Shown: positions 43,223 to 52,237, counted from the first letter of the stretch. The stretch: 64,000 nt of DNA from Peribacillus kribbensis DSM 17871 (GCF_000430765.1 NZ_AUMQ01000035.1:1-64000), one strand, 5' to 3'. The notes: a model not told the origin generated them from the letters alone. Translations and numbers: made by a program.

Positions 43223-45442
43223 ATGAGTATTTCTTCAGAGAGTGGAGCGGCATTGGCATATATAACAGAATTAAAAGAGGATTATCCTGGATTATCTTTT
43301 GATGCTTTGGCTAAAAGAATCTCTTCTCAAGTATCAGAACAGAGCATGGACGATATGATCCTGGAATGTCTGGCGAATGTATCGGAGTATGAGCCTGAAT
43401 GGTCTTTTGTGGCAGCAAGGCTGCATCTTAAAAAGCTTTACAAGGAGAGCATGGAAAGCAGAGGAGGAACGGCTGAAGGTTACAATTCGTTTTACCGCCT
43501 CATTGAGTATATGGTTTCTGCTGATATTTATCATGGAGATTTATTGAAATTGTACAGCCGTGAGGAGATTGATGCCCTTGGGGAAGTGATCGTCCCAGAG
43601 CGGGATCAGCTGTTTTCATACATAGGAGTAAAAATGCTCTCGGACCGCTATCTTGCAAGAAGCAGGAGCGGCGCCTTATTTGAGCTTCCGCAGGAAAGGT
43701 TCATGGTCATCGCGATGACACTCATGAAAAAGGAACCATGCAGCCGGAGGATAGACCTGATTAAAGAAGCGTACTGGGCCATGAGCAATCTGTATATGAC
43801 CGTTGCGACACCGACTCTTTCGAATGCAGGAAAGAATTGGGGCCAGCTTTCCAGCTGCTTTATTGATACGGTGGATGACAGTCTTCAGTCGATCTACAAC
43901 AGCAACACAGACATTGCTAATCTTTCGAAAAACGGCGGCGGGATCGGAGTGTATCTTGGGAAAATCCGGAGCAGGGGGAGCGATATCAAGGGCTTTAAGG
44001 GAGCCTCTTCCGGTGTGATTCCCTGGATGAAGCAGCTGAATAATACGGCTGTCAGTGTAGATCAGCTCGGCCAGCGGCAGGGAGCAGTCAGCGTCTATTT
44101 GGATATCTGGCATAAAGATATTTTTTCCTTTCTGGATGCCAAGCTGAATAATGGGGATGAACGGTATAGAACCCATGATTTATTTACTGGCGTATGCATT
44201 CCTGATTTATTCATGGAGCAGGTGGAATCAAGGGGGACCTGGCATTTATTTGATCCTCATGAGGTGAGGACGGTGATGGGGTATTCCCTGGAAGAGTTTT
44301 ATGATGAACAGAAAGGGAATGGGAGCTTTCGGGAGAAATATGTGGAATGCGTCCAGGACGAAAGGCTGTCGAAACAGGAGGTCCCGGCTATTGAGATCAT
44401 GAAATCCATCATGAGAAGCCAGCTTGAAACAGGGACCCCATTCATGTTTTACCGGGATGAGGTCAACCGGATGAATTCAAACAGCCATAGAGGCATGATC
44501 TACTGCACGAATCTATGTACAGAGATCACCCAGAATCAGAGCCCTACCATCCAGACGGAGGAGCAATGGAAGGATGGGAAGATTATCATTGAAAAAATTC
44601 CCGGCGATTTTGTCGTCTGCAATCTTTCCTCGATCAACCTGGCACGGGCTGTGACCCATGATGTTCTAGAAAGGCTTATCACCATACAAGTGAGGATGCT
44701 GGATAATGTGATCGATATCAACACCATCCCCGTGGTCCAGGGGGAAATCACTAACAAGAAATACCGTGCCATCGGTCTTGGGACTTTTGGCTGGCATCAT
44801 CTCCTGGCCCTGAAGGGAATCAAGTGGGAAAGCGAAGAAGCGGTGGGTTATGCAGATAAGCTGTACGAAGAGATTGCCTTTTATTCCATCCGTGCAAGCA
44901 AGAATCTGGCTGCCGAAAAGGGGGCGTTTCCCTTGTTTGCGGGTTCAGACTGGGAGAGCGGTGAGTACTTCCAAAAAAGAAATTATACGGACGGAACAAG
45001 CAGCCTTCCTTGGAACGGCTTAAGAAATGAAGTTGCTGGAATAGGGATGAGAAATGGCTATGTGATGGCAGTGGCGCCCAATGCGTCCACGGCTTTGATT
45101 GCCGGCAGTACGCCAAGCATTGACCCGATTTTCCGCAAATTTTATTCAGAAGAAAAGAAGAATTATAGAATTCCCGTAACGGCGCCTGATTTAAACGAGA
45201 GTACTACCTGGTACTATAAATCTGCCTACCTGATGGACCAGGAATGGAGCATCAAACAGAATGCGGCCCGCCAGAGGCATATTGACCAGTCCATTTCTTT
45301 TAATTTTTATATCCAACATACAATCAAGGCCAAGGATCTTCTCGCACTGCATATAACCGCCTGGAAGAGCGGCCTGAAAACCACGTATTATGTACGATCC
45401 ACGTCTTCTGACATTGAAGAATGCGAATCATGTGCAAGCTGA
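43223..45442 (+). CDS. nrdA: Class I ribonucleotide reductase, alpha subunit
   Basis: This subunit holds the active site that turns ribonucleotides into deoxyribonucleotides. All catalytic residues are present in the 739-residue protein: Cys212 (SSCF) and Cys466 (VCNLSS) form the redox pair, N430-C432-E434 (NLCTE) hold the radical cysteine, Y722-Y723 relay the radical, and C734/C737 (CESC) form the C-terminal shuttle. The usual N-terminal ATP-cone is not recognisable, so allosteric overall-activity control is doubtful. The start has GGAAGGGAT upstream. It is followed by the beta gene and controlled by a cobalamin riboswitch. Confidence 0.93.
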   Translation: MSISSESGAALAYITELKEDYPGLSFDALAKRISSQVSEQSMDDMILECLANVSEYEPEWSFVAARLHLKKLYKESMESRGGTAEGYNSFYRLIEYMVSADIYHGDLLKLYSREEIDALGEVIVPERDQLFSYIGVKMLSDRYLARSRSGALFELPQERFMVIAMTLMKKEPCSRRIDLIKEAYWAMSNLYMTVATPTLSNAGKNWGQLSSCFIDTVDDSLQSIYNSNTDIANLSKNGGGIGVYLGKIRSRGSDIKGFKGASSGVIPWMKQLNNTAVSVDQLGQRQGAVSVYLDIWHKDIFSFLDAKLNNGDERYRTHDLFTGVCIPDLFMEQVESRGTWHLFDPHEVRTVMGYSLEEFYDEQKGNGSFREKYVECVQDERLSKQEVPAIEIMKSIMRSQLETGTPFMFYRDEVNRMNSNSHRGMIYCTNLCTEITQNQSPTIQTEEQWKDGKIIIEKIPGDFVVCNLSSINLARAVTHDVLERLITIQVRMLDNVIDINTIPVVQGEITNKKYRAIGLGTFGWHHLLALKGIKWESEEAVGYADKLYEEIAFYSIRASKNLAAEKGAFPLFAGSDWESGEYFQKRNYTDGTSSLPWNGLRNEVAGIGMRNGYVMAVAPNASTALIAGSTPSIDPIFRKFYSEEKKNYRIPVTAPDLNESTTWYYKSAYLMDQEWSIKQNAARQRHIDQSISFNFYIQHTIKAKDLLALHITAWKSGLKTTYYVRSTSSDIEECESCAS

Positions 45443-45456
45443 TGGAGGAAAAACTT

Positions 45457-46497
45457 ATGAAAAATATGATCATAAAGCGTCCGCTGATGGACAAGGAGGG
45501 GCCTAACCGTTCAACGGGTATTGTCAATGGGCAGTGCTCCAATATCCTGAATTGGGATGATGTCCGCTTTTCCTGGGCCTACCCCAAGTATAAGAAGATG
45601 CTGGCCAATTTCTGGACGCCATTTGAAATTAATATGTCTCAGGATATTAAGCAGTTTCCGGAACTGTCCCAGGATGAGAGAGAGGCCTTTTTAAAAATCA
45701 TCGGACTTTTGGCACTCCTGGACAGCATCCAGACGGATTATGCGGGAAGGGTGGCCGACTATTTAACAGACTCGAGTCTGTCCGCTCTAATGATTATTCT
45801 GGCGCAGCAGGAGGTGATTCACAATCATTCCTATTCCTATGTTCTGTCCAGCCTGGTACCGAAGCAGATGCAGGACGAAGTGTTTGAATTTTGGAGAACA
45901 GAGGACATCCTGGTGAAAAGGAATGACTTTGTGGCAAATGGATACAAGGATTTTGCGGAAGCACCTACCGTTGCCAATCTGCTTACATCCATTGTTTATG
46001 ATGTGGTTCTGGAAGGTCTCTTCTTCTACTCAGGATTCGCCTTCTTCTATCATCTTGCGAGAAATCAAAAGATGGTTGGAACCAGTACAATGATTAATTA
46101 TATTAACCGGGACGAACAGCTTCATGTCGATCTGTTCGTAAAGATATTCAAAGAAATATTGAGGGATAATCCAGAGCTGGATACAAGGGAGCTCAGCCAA
46201 TTTGTCACAGAAACCTTTAGAACCGCAGCTGATCTGGAAATTGAATGGGCGAGACACATCATCGGATCAAGGATTTCTGGCATTCTTCTCAGCGATGTGG
46301 AGGATTATATAAAGTTTTATGCCAATGCCAGGGCCAACCAGCTGGGCTGTGAACGGCCGTTTGAGGGCTACCGGACCAATCCCCTCCGCTGGATCAAGGC
46401 ATACGAAGACACCGACCTAGGAAAATCTGACTTCTTTGAACAGAAATCCAGGCAGTATGTGAAAGTCAATATAGATAATGGCTTTGACGATTTGTAG
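45457..46497 (+). CDS. nrdB: Class I ribonucleotide reductase, beta subunit
   Basis: The beta subunit makes the tyrosyl radical with a di-metal centre that drives catalysis. The 346-residue protein has the metal ligands Asp89 (LLALLDS), Glu119 and His122 (QQEVIHNHSY), a later Glu in LEGLFFYSGF, and EQLH in NRDEQLHVDLF. Tyr126 stands where the radical tyrosine is expected. The ATG at 45457 is chosen because GGAGG lies eight bases upstream; the frame is open further up but overlaps nrdA. Fourteen bases separate the two genes. Whether iron or manganese is used is not visible. Confidence 0.93.
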   Translation: MKNMIIKRPLMDKEGPNRSTGIVNGQCSNILNWDDVRFSWAYPKYKKMLANFWTPFEINMSQDIKQFPELSQDEREAFLKIIGLLALLDSIQTDYAGRVADYLTDSSLSALMIILAQQEVIHNHSYSYVLSSLVPKQMQDEVFEFWRTEDILVKRNDFVANGYKDFAEAPTVANLLTSIVYDVVLEGLFFYSGFAFFYHLARNQKMVGTSTMINYINRDEQLHVDLFVKIFKEILRDNPELDTRELSQFVTETFRTAADLEIEWARHIIGSRISGILLSDVEDYIKFYANARANQLGCERPFEGYRTNPLRWIKAYEDTDLGKSDFFEQKSRQYVKVNIDNGFDDL

Positions 46498-46499
46498 GA

Positions 46500-46540
46500 A
46501 AAAGGCTCCTTGCTGATGCAGCGAGGAGCCTTTTTATCGT
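46500..46540. terminator. Terminator of nrdA-nrdB
   Basis: AAAAAGGCTCCT and AGGAGCCTTTTT pair around a short inner stem (TGC/GCA). A- and T-runs flank it, so it can work in both directions for the converging regulator gene. Confidence 0.85.
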
Positions 46541-46546
46541 TTTCTA

Positions 46547-47314
46547 TTAAATGGGAGGAGCCGCCACGATATGGCTTCCCAGTTCCCGTAATGCCTGCAC
46601 TTTCTCTTCTGCCGTTTCTTCATCTGTAATGATAAGGTGAAGCTTGGATAAAGGCAGGACTTTTGCAAAAGAGGCTGTTCCGAATTTCTGGTGCCCTATT
46701 AAGCAGATGGTTTTTCTTGAATGTTCAGCCACGATACGTGTACTTAAGGCCGTTTCCGGAGTGTTCGTGCTAAGCCCCGTCCGGGAAAGGCCGCCGCCGG
46801 TCAAAAAGCAGAGATCCAGATTGAAATTACGGATGAATTCCTGTGAGAAGGCATCCGTAATATTGCCTGATTTTTTGACTTTCCCGCCGATGAGATAGCA
46901 GTCAATATGATCTTTTTCCCTCAATGCATCGGCAATCCTGATGGAATTGGTAATGACCGTGAAAGGAAGATCATTCGGCAGATAAGTAAGCATCATATAA
47001 TGAATGGATGCTCCTCCTATAAAAATCGTAGAATTCTCTTCGATATATGAAGCTGCTGCTTTGGCGATGGCCTGCTCGGTTTTTGCGCCTTCCTTATATC
47101 TGACAGCGGGGGGAGGAGGGGTAATTCTGGTCTGCATTAAGGGAATGGCCCCCCCGTGGGTCCTTGTCAATAAGCCCTCCTCCTCCATTGAGTGAAGATC
47201 CCGTCTTATCGAATCAACAGATACATGAAACATTTTGGCCAGGTCCTTTGCCAGTACCCGTTCATTTTCCTCAAGAAGCTGCAGGATGACCTTTTTTCTT
47301 TCTTCTGAAAACAT
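46547..47314 (-). CDS. DeoR/GlpR-family transcription regulator
   Basis: DeoR-family proteins are usually repressors that answer to a phosphorylated sugar. The 255-residue protein has the N-terminal HTH (ILQLLEENERVLAKDLAKMF and VSVDSIRRDLHSMEEEGLL, residues 8-55) and the DeoR sensor domain with FIGGASIHYMMLTYLP, VITNSIRIA and the HQKFGTASFAKV end. The ATG at 47314 follows GAGGAG eight bases upstream. A proline run (TPPPPAV) lies between the domains. No sugar gene is next to it, so its target is unknown. Confidence 0.87.
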   Translation of the reverse strand: MFSEERKKVILQLLEENERVLAKDLAKMFHVSVDSIRRDLHSMEEEGLLTRTHGGAIPLMQTRITPPPPAVRYKEGAKTEQAIAKAAASYIEENSTIFIGGASIHYMMLTYLPNDLPFTVITNSIRIADALREKDHIDCYLIGGKVKKSGNITDAFSQEFIRNFNLDLCFLTGGGLSRTGLSTNTPETALSTRIVAEHSRKTICLIGHQKFGTASFAKVLPLSKLHLIITDEETAEEKVQALRELGSHIVAAPPI

Positions 47315-47423
47315 GGATTGCACTCCTCGACACTGTTTCCTCCATTATTGCGGTTAATTTTTCTTCCTGTCAATTTGTTTTGCTGGTTTATCTGTTTTTG
47401 TGCAGGAATCTTTCTTGGAATTT

Positions 47424-48419
47424 CTACATTCCTGCCTTTTCCTTAATAACAGACAGTTTTTTTTCTGCAAGATTACGCGCTTTTATGGCACCTTTGTTCA
47501 AGATGTTTTTTACGGCCTGCGGGTTGTTTAGGAATTCTTGATATTTCTTACGGGGTGCTTCTAATTCCCGGTTTATGACATAAAAGACTTCCTTTTTCAC
47601 CTCGCCCCAGCCGACTCCCTCCGTATATCGGCTTCGCATCTGCTGAATTTCATCTGTCTCCGCAAATTCCTTATAAAGCTGGAACAGGGTGGAGGATTCA
47701 GCATCCTTTGGTTCACCGGGCTGTGAGGAATCTGTTTTGATTTTATTAATCAGCTTCTGCAGCTTTCCTGCTTCTTCAAATAATGAAATTGTATTGCCAT
47801 AGCTTTTGCTCATCTTGCGGCCGTCAAGACCTGGAAGGAGCTCTGTTTCTTCCTGGATGACATGCTCGGGCAGCTTGAAGGTCCCGCCGAAGGTGTGGTT
47901 AAAGGATTGAGCGATATCCCGGGCATATTCTACATGTTGAATTTGATCCTTTCCAACAGGGACCTTGTCGGATTGAAATAATAGAATATCTGCAGCCATT
48001 AAGATTGGATACGTATATAATCCCATATTCACCCCGTGATCAGGATTCAGCCCGTCCTTTGTATTCCTTTCCACCGAGGCTTTATATGCATGAGCCCGGT
48101 TCATGAGTCCCTTTGGTGTGACGCAGGCAAGAATATAATTCAATTCTAGAAGCTGTGGGACATCCGATTGGCGGTAAAAAATCACTTCCTCGGGATCCAG
48201 GCCCAGAGCGAGCCATCCCGCTGCAATCTCAAGTGTATATTTTCGGAACGCTTGAGGATCCTGTACCGAATTTAAAGCGTGATAATCAGCAATAAAGTAG
48301 ATACCCTGGTTGCTTTTATCCGAAGCCATCTTCAGTGCGGGCTTAATGGCTCCGATATAATTTCCGAGATGGGGGGTGCCGGTTGATTTGATGCCGGTCA
48401 GAATAATCGGTTTTTCCAT
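47424..48419 (-). CDS. trpS: Tryptophanyl-tRNA synthetase
   Basis: TrpRS charges tRNA-Trp. The 331-residue class I enzyme has the HIGH-type motif GTPHLGNYIG (near residues 14-23) and KMSKS in GRKMSKSYGNT (near 196). The tryptophan-pocket segments ADYHALN and VNMGLYTYPILMAADILLF are present. The ATG at 48419 follows GGAGG. The length is normal. It is controlled by a Trp T-box. Confidence 0.96.
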   Translation of the reverse strand: MEKPIILTGIKSTGTPHLGNYIGAIKPALKMASDKSNQGIYFIADYHALNSVQDPQAFRKYTLEIAAGWLALGLDPEEVIFYRQSDVPQLLELNYILACVTPKGLMNRAHAYKASVERNTKDGLNPDHGVNMGLYTYPILMAADILLFQSDKVPVGKDQIQHVEYARDIAQSFNHTFGGTFKLPEHVIQEETELLPGLDGRKMSKSYGNTISLFEEAGKLQKLINKIKTDSSQPGEPKDAESSTLFQLYKEFAETDEIQQMRSRYTEGVGWGEVKKEVFYVINRELEAPRKKYQEFLNNPQAVKNILNKGAIKARNLAEKKLSVIKEKAGM

Positions 48420-48460
48420 TTTGATTTCCTCCACGAGACGATTGTATTTAAAAAGAACAT

Positions 48461-48725
48461 AAAAAAGGGCCTCACATCCGAAAAGGACGAGAAACCCGTG
48501 GTGCCACCTTCATTAGCAGCAAATGCATGCTTGCTCACTTTATATTACTGTAACGGAGTAACCGTCAAAGCCTACTGCCAAAGGGTTCGGTTTGAAGCTC
48601 AAAAGGCCATTCCATACAGTTGCACACTGATTCTCACCAGCCATCAGCTCTCTTCAGTGCTCATGCATGTACTATTCTTTATCATCGCGCTTATGTATAC
48701 TCAGTTTGAATGCTGATTTGAAAAT
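48461..48725 (-). promoter_or_regulatory. T-box riboswitch, tryptophan type
   Basis: On the minus strand the leader contains AAGGTGGCACCACGGGT (T-box sequence) followed by a terminator whose stem pairs GGGTTTCTCGTCC with GGATGTGAGGCCC and ends in six T residues. The specifier loop reads GGAATGGCC, giving TGG for tryptophan. Confidence 0.9.
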
Positions 48726-48738
48726 ATCTTACTGAATA

Positions 48739-48767
48739 TTATATAAAGTATTTATCTATCTGTGAAG
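48739..48767 (-). promoter_or_regulatory. Promoter of the trpS leader
   Basis: On the minus strand TTCACA, 17 bases, TATAAT, just before the T-box. Confidence 0.65.
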
Positions 48768-48829
48768 AATAATTACAATGAAAAATAGATACTTTTTCCA
48801 AAAAATGAATCAGCAGGGGAGCGGGGAAA

Positions 48830-49405
48830 ATGGAGGAAATCCAATTAACAGGGAAGAGAGCGCTGCTTGAGAATCTTAGAGCCGAGCATATAGAGGGATT
48901 ATTTATAGCAGGGGACCATCCGGAGATCTGGAGCTTTATGTCTGTTCTAATGAAGGATAAGGGGACCATGGAGAAGGTCGTGCTGGCTGCTCTGTCACAG
49001 CAGGAGAAGGGCCTTGAGATCCCGTTTACGGTCACAGACCAGGAGAGCGGGGAGATTGTAGGCAGTACCAGGTATTTAAATATTTCCAAAGAGAATAAAA
49101 GTCTCGAAATCGGCTGGACCTGGTACAATCCTTCTGTATGGAGATCCAGAATCAATACAGAATGCAAATACTTGCTGCTTTCTTATGCCTTTGAAAAACT
49201 TGGTATGAACCGCGTCCAATTTAGAACAGATTTAAGGAATGAGCGCTCCCAGAACGCCATAGCACGGCTTGGGGCTGTTAAAGAGGGAGTCATGCGGAAT
49301 GACCGCGTTATGCATGACGGATATATAAGGAGTTCGGTTGTATTCAGCATTCTAAAAGAAGAATGGCCTGGAATAAAAAATAGGCTGGAAGGATTTTTAG
49401 AGTGA
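48830..49405 (+). CDS. GNAT-family N-acetyltransferase (RimJ/RimL-like)
   Basis: The 191-residue protein has the RimJ/RimL-type order: an N-terminal LTGKRALLENLRAEHIEGLF, a middle TVTDQESGEIVGSTRYLNIS, a Trp-rich LEIGWTWYNPSVWRSRINTE in place of the classical CoA loop, and NRVQFRTDLRNERSQNAIAR in the C-terminal part. Proteins of this kind acetylate small amines or protein N-termini; the target is unknown. The start at 48830 is preceded by GGGGAAA. It is a single gene. Confidence 0.85.
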   Translation: MEEIQLTGKRALLENLRAEHIEGLFIAGDHPEIWSFMSVLMKDKGTMEKVVLAALSQQEKGLEIPFTVTDQESGEIVGSTRYLNISKENKSLEIGWTWYNPSVWRSRINTECKYLLLSYAFEKLGMNRVQFRTDLRNERSQNAIARLGAVKEGVMRNDRVMHDGYIRSSVVFSILKEEWPGIKNRLEGFLE

Positions 49406-49466
49406 TAGAAAGTTAGGGGGAGGAATCCCGGCCAGCCCCTGAAGAAAAAGGATACGAATCTATTAA

Positions 49467-49491
49467 GCTCCCGGAAGCGGGAGCATTTTTC
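49467..49491 (+). terminator. Terminator after the acetyltransferase gene
   Basis: GCTCCCG/CGGGAGC with loop GAAG and ATTTTT. Confidence 0.75.
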
Positions 49492-49641
49492 TCTGACCAG
49501 AACCAGGGCATGATTACAACGAATAAGGCATGACGGATATCTCCTGGTTTCCGGTCTTTACATCACCGAAGTCTGGTGTTTATAAAAGCGGGAGGAAAGG
49601 GAAATTATAAAGCAAAACTTGAAGATAAAGGGTGTATAACT

Positions 49642-50538
49642 ATGAAATTTCGTAAAGCTCTTTTGATTTACAATGGTGAGGCAGGCCAAAAGGATCTTGA
49701 TAAAACTCTTGGCGCATGTGTTCCTGTTATTGCCTCTCAGGTGGAGGAACTTGTGCTTCTTGCCACAAAGAAACCTGGACATGCCAAAGAAATCTGTCAA
49801 GAGCGCGGAGAGGCTGTAGATGCCATTTTTATATTAGGCGGAGATGGAACCGTGCATGAGGTGATCAATGGACTGGGAAGCCTGGATAAAAGGCCGGTAA
49901 TAGGTATTTTGCCAAACGGAACCTGCAATGACTTCAGCAGGGCTCTAAACATTCCTCAGGATATTAAAAAAGCAGCACAGGCTCTTTTTGAAGGTGAAAT
50001 TGTGGATGTGGATGCCGCAAGAGTAAATGATGCTTATTTTCTTAATTTTTGGGGGACCGGCATCATCACAGAAACCTCCAGCAATATAGAACCCGGGGAA
50101 AAGAGAATCCTGGGAAAAATCAGTTATTACTTGAGCGCGATCCGGACCATCAGTAAAAGTGAGGCTTTCTCTTTTACTCTATCCTATGAAGGCAAACAAA
50201 TTGAAGGTGAGGCGGTCATGATCCTGGTTTTAAACGGTAGTTTTATTGGGACCCGTCCTTTGCCAGTTCCCCATATCCAGATCAATGATGGGCTCTTAGA
50301 TGTCGTTGTCATAAAGAACTCTTCTCTGTCAGCGTTCAGGGAGCTGTTAAGCCTAAAGCGTTCTTGGACTCCGCAGAATGAAGAAGATACAGGAATCATT
50401 TATTTTCAGACAAGGCGTATAAAGATTGAGACCGCCGAAAGGATTGATGCTGATACGGATGGGGAAGTATATCTTCAAACTCCGGCAGATATAACCTCTC
50501 TTAAACAGCATTTTAAAATGATTTCCCATCCAGTCTAA
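49642..50538 (+). CDS. Diacylglycerol kinase-family lipid kinase
   Basis: The 298-residue protein has the lipid/sphingosine-kinase catalytic domain: ILGGDGTVHEVINGL (near residues 65-79) and GILPNGTCNDFSRALNI (near 93-109), followed by the beta-rich C-terminal domain with LNGSFIGTRPL and the final IDADTDGEVY. Such enzymes phosphorylate diacylglycerol or related lipids in membrane turnover. It is of the YtlR/YegS type rather than clearly the housekeeping DgkB. The ATG at 49642 follows AAAGGG; the open frame upstream lacks a ribosome site. Confidence 0.85.
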   Translation: MKFRKALLIYNGEAGQKDLDKTLGACVPVIASQVEELVLLATKKPGHAKEICQERGEAVDAIFILGGDGTVHEVINGLGSLDKRPVIGILPNGTCNDFSRALNIPQDIKKAAQALFEGEIVDVDAARVNDAYFLNFWGTGIITETSSNIEPGEKRILGKISYYLSAIRTISKSEAFSFTLSYEGKQIEGEAVMILVLNGSFIGTRPLPVPHIQINDGLLDVVVIKNSSLSAFRELLSLKRSWTPQNEEDTGIIYFQTRRIKIETAERIDADTDGEVYLQTPADITSLKQHFKMISHPV

Positions 50539-50585
50539 ATTATAGTCATATAACACTAGTCTATAAATCCTGGACAAAATTATTG

Positions 50586-50610
50586 AATGTAAATAAAAAC
50601 CATTTACATT
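50586..50610. promoter_or_regulatory. Perfect palindrome overlapping the gltT promoter
   Basis: AATGTAAAT and ATTTACATT are a perfect 9-base inverted repeat with a 7-base gap. The right arm covers the -35 element TTTACA of the gltT promoter, so this is likely an operator. The protein that binds it is unknown. Confidence 0.5.
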
Positions 50611-50631
50611 ATTCTTATCTTGAGATAATAT
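50603..50631 (+). promoter_or_regulatory. Promoter of the gltT leader
   Basis: TTTACA, 17 bases, TAATAT, about 10 bases before the riboswitch. Confidence 0.6.
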
Positions 50632-50639
50632 TTAATTAA

Positions 50640-50785
50640 TTATCTATACGCTTAATCGTCCAGAGCGGGGGACCCGGGAATTGTGGTGCCATTTGGCATT
50701 ACTAGGGGTGAATCCTTTTTTAAAAGGTAGGGCATTGTTCTCATGTCCGAATCCGACAGCTAACTCCGTAGGCTATAACAGAAGG
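50640..50785 (+). promoter_or_regulatory. c-di-AMP riboswitch (ydaO/yuaA class)
   Basis: The class's conserved elements appear in order: CGCTTAATC at the start, GAGCGGGGGACCCGGG, GGGGTGAATCC (50706-50716), GGTAGGGC, and CCGAATCCGACAGCTAACTC near the end. These are diagnostic of ydaO elements, which bind two c-di-AMP and normally shut off expression. A terminator follows at 50806, so gltT should be turned down when c-di-AMP is high. Confidence 0.92.
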
Positions 50786-50805
50786 GAACGCAGTAAAAAG
50801 AAGAC

Positions 50806-50834
50806 TGCACTGAGGCCCTCAGTGTATTTTTTTT
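50806..50834 (+). terminator. Riboswitch-controlled terminator before gltT
   Basis: GCACTGAGG pairs with CCTCAGTGT, followed by A and a run of more than eight T residues. It lies about 25 bases after the aptamer and about 155 bases before gltT. Confidence 0.85.
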
Positions 50835-50989
50835 TACTTTTTTTACAGGATGATTTAACACCTGTAAAGACAGGAAAACGTTCTTATAAAGTGCCTCTTT
50901 TATCTGGGACAAGCGCAATTGGCTTCATGCATGGCAGGTCCATGAAAGTAGCTGACAATATACATCATAGAATGGAAAGGGAGATGAAA

Positions 50990-52237
50990 ATGAAGAAAAT
51001 TGGTCTTGCCTGGCAGATCTTTATCGGTCTTGCCCTGGGTATTATAGTGGGAGCTGTTTTTTACGGCAATCCTGAGGTGGAAACCTATTTAAAGCCTTTC
51101 GGGGATATTTTCCTGAGATTAATTAAGATGATTGTAATTCCAATCGTCATTTCCAGCCTTATTGTTGGAGTTGCTGGAGTCGGGGATATGAAATCCCTTG
51201 GAAAGATTGGCGGAAAAACGATTCTTTATTTTGAAGTCATTACCACTGTTGCGATTGTTTTAGGCCTCCTGGCAGCGAATATTTTCCAGCCTGGATCAGG
51301 CGTGGATCAGTCTGCGCTTACCAAAACCGATATTAATACGTATGTAGATACAGCCAATACACAGGCTCACCATTCATTTGTGGATACTTTTGTAAATATT
51401 GTCCCAGCAAATCCTATTCAGGCGATTGCAAATGGTGATATGCTTGCCATCATTTTCTTCTCTGTCATGTTTGGCCTTGGAATTGCAGCCATTGGCGAGA
51501 AGGGGCTTCCTGTCCTCAACTTCTTCAGAGGTACTGCGGACGCTATGTTTTATGTAACGAACCAAATTATGAAGGTAGCTCCAATCGGGGTTTTCGCTCT
51601 GATCGGCATTACCGTATCCAAGTTTGGGCTAAGCTCGCTTATCCCGCTCGGGAAATTAGTGATCACTGTTTATGGAACTATGATTTTCTTTGTCCTTGTT
51701 GTACTTGGCATTGTAGCCAAGCTTGCGGGATTCAGCATCTTCAAGCTCATCCGCTATTTAAAAGACGAATTGATTCTTGGTTATTCCACATCAAGCTCAG
51801 AGACGGTTCTTCCAAGGCTGATTGAAAAAATGCAGGCGCTTGGTGTTCCAAAAGCAATCACATCTTTTGTCATTCCGACTGGATATTCCTTTAACCTGGA
51901 CGGCTCCACCCTTTACCAGGCATTGGCCGCTATTTTTATTGCTCAAATGTATGGCATTCATATGAGCATCGGGGCGCAGATCACATTAATGCTGGTCCTT
52001 ATGGTCACCTCTAAAGGAATTGCAGGCGTACCTGGCGTATCCTTTGTTGTCCTTCTGGCTACACTCGGCTCTGTAGGACTGCCTGTTGAAGGCCTTGCCT
52101 TTATCGCCGGAATCGACCGTATCCTCGATATGATGCGTACTTGCGTCAACATCGTCGGAAATTCACTGGCCACCATCGTAATCGCGAGATGGGAAGGCAT
52201 CAAAATAGACAAAAATGCTGACGAAAAAGCTGCTTAA
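50990..52237 (+). CDS. gltT: Proton/sodium-glutamate symport protein
   Basis: GltT imports glutamate and aspartate with protons or sodium. The 415-residue protein has eight membrane helices plus two re-entrant loops, with the family signatures YSTSSSETVLPRLIEKM (the serine-rich loop, near residue 266), TGYSFNLDGSTLYQALAAIF (near 305) and GIDRILDMMRTCVNIVGNS (near 371). It opens MKKIGLAWQI, as the Bacillus GltT does. The ATG at 50990 has AAAGGGAG upstream; earlier in-frame codons fall in the leader. Control by a c-di-AMP riboswitch links glutamate uptake to potassium/osmotic signalling. Confidence 0.93.
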   Translation: MKKIGLAWQIFIGLALGIIVGAVFYGNPEVETYLKPFGDIFLRLIKMIVIPIVISSLIVGVAGVGDMKSLGKIGGKTILYFEVITTVAIVLGLLAANIFQPGSGVDQSALTKTDINTYVDTANTQAHHSFVDTFVNIVPANPIQAIANGDMLAIIFFSVMFGLGIAAIGEKGLPVLNFFRGTADAMFYVTNQIMKVAPIGVFALIGITVSKFGLSSLIPLGKLVITVYGTMIFFVLVVLGIVAKLAGFSIFKLIRYLKDELILGYSTSSSETVLPRLIEKMQALGVPKAITSFVIPTGYSFNLDGSTLYQALAAIFIAQMYGIHMSIGAQITLMLVLMVTSKGIAGVPGVSFVVLLATLGSVGLPVEGLAFIAGIDRILDMMRTCVNIVGNSLATIVIARWEGIKIDKNADEKAA

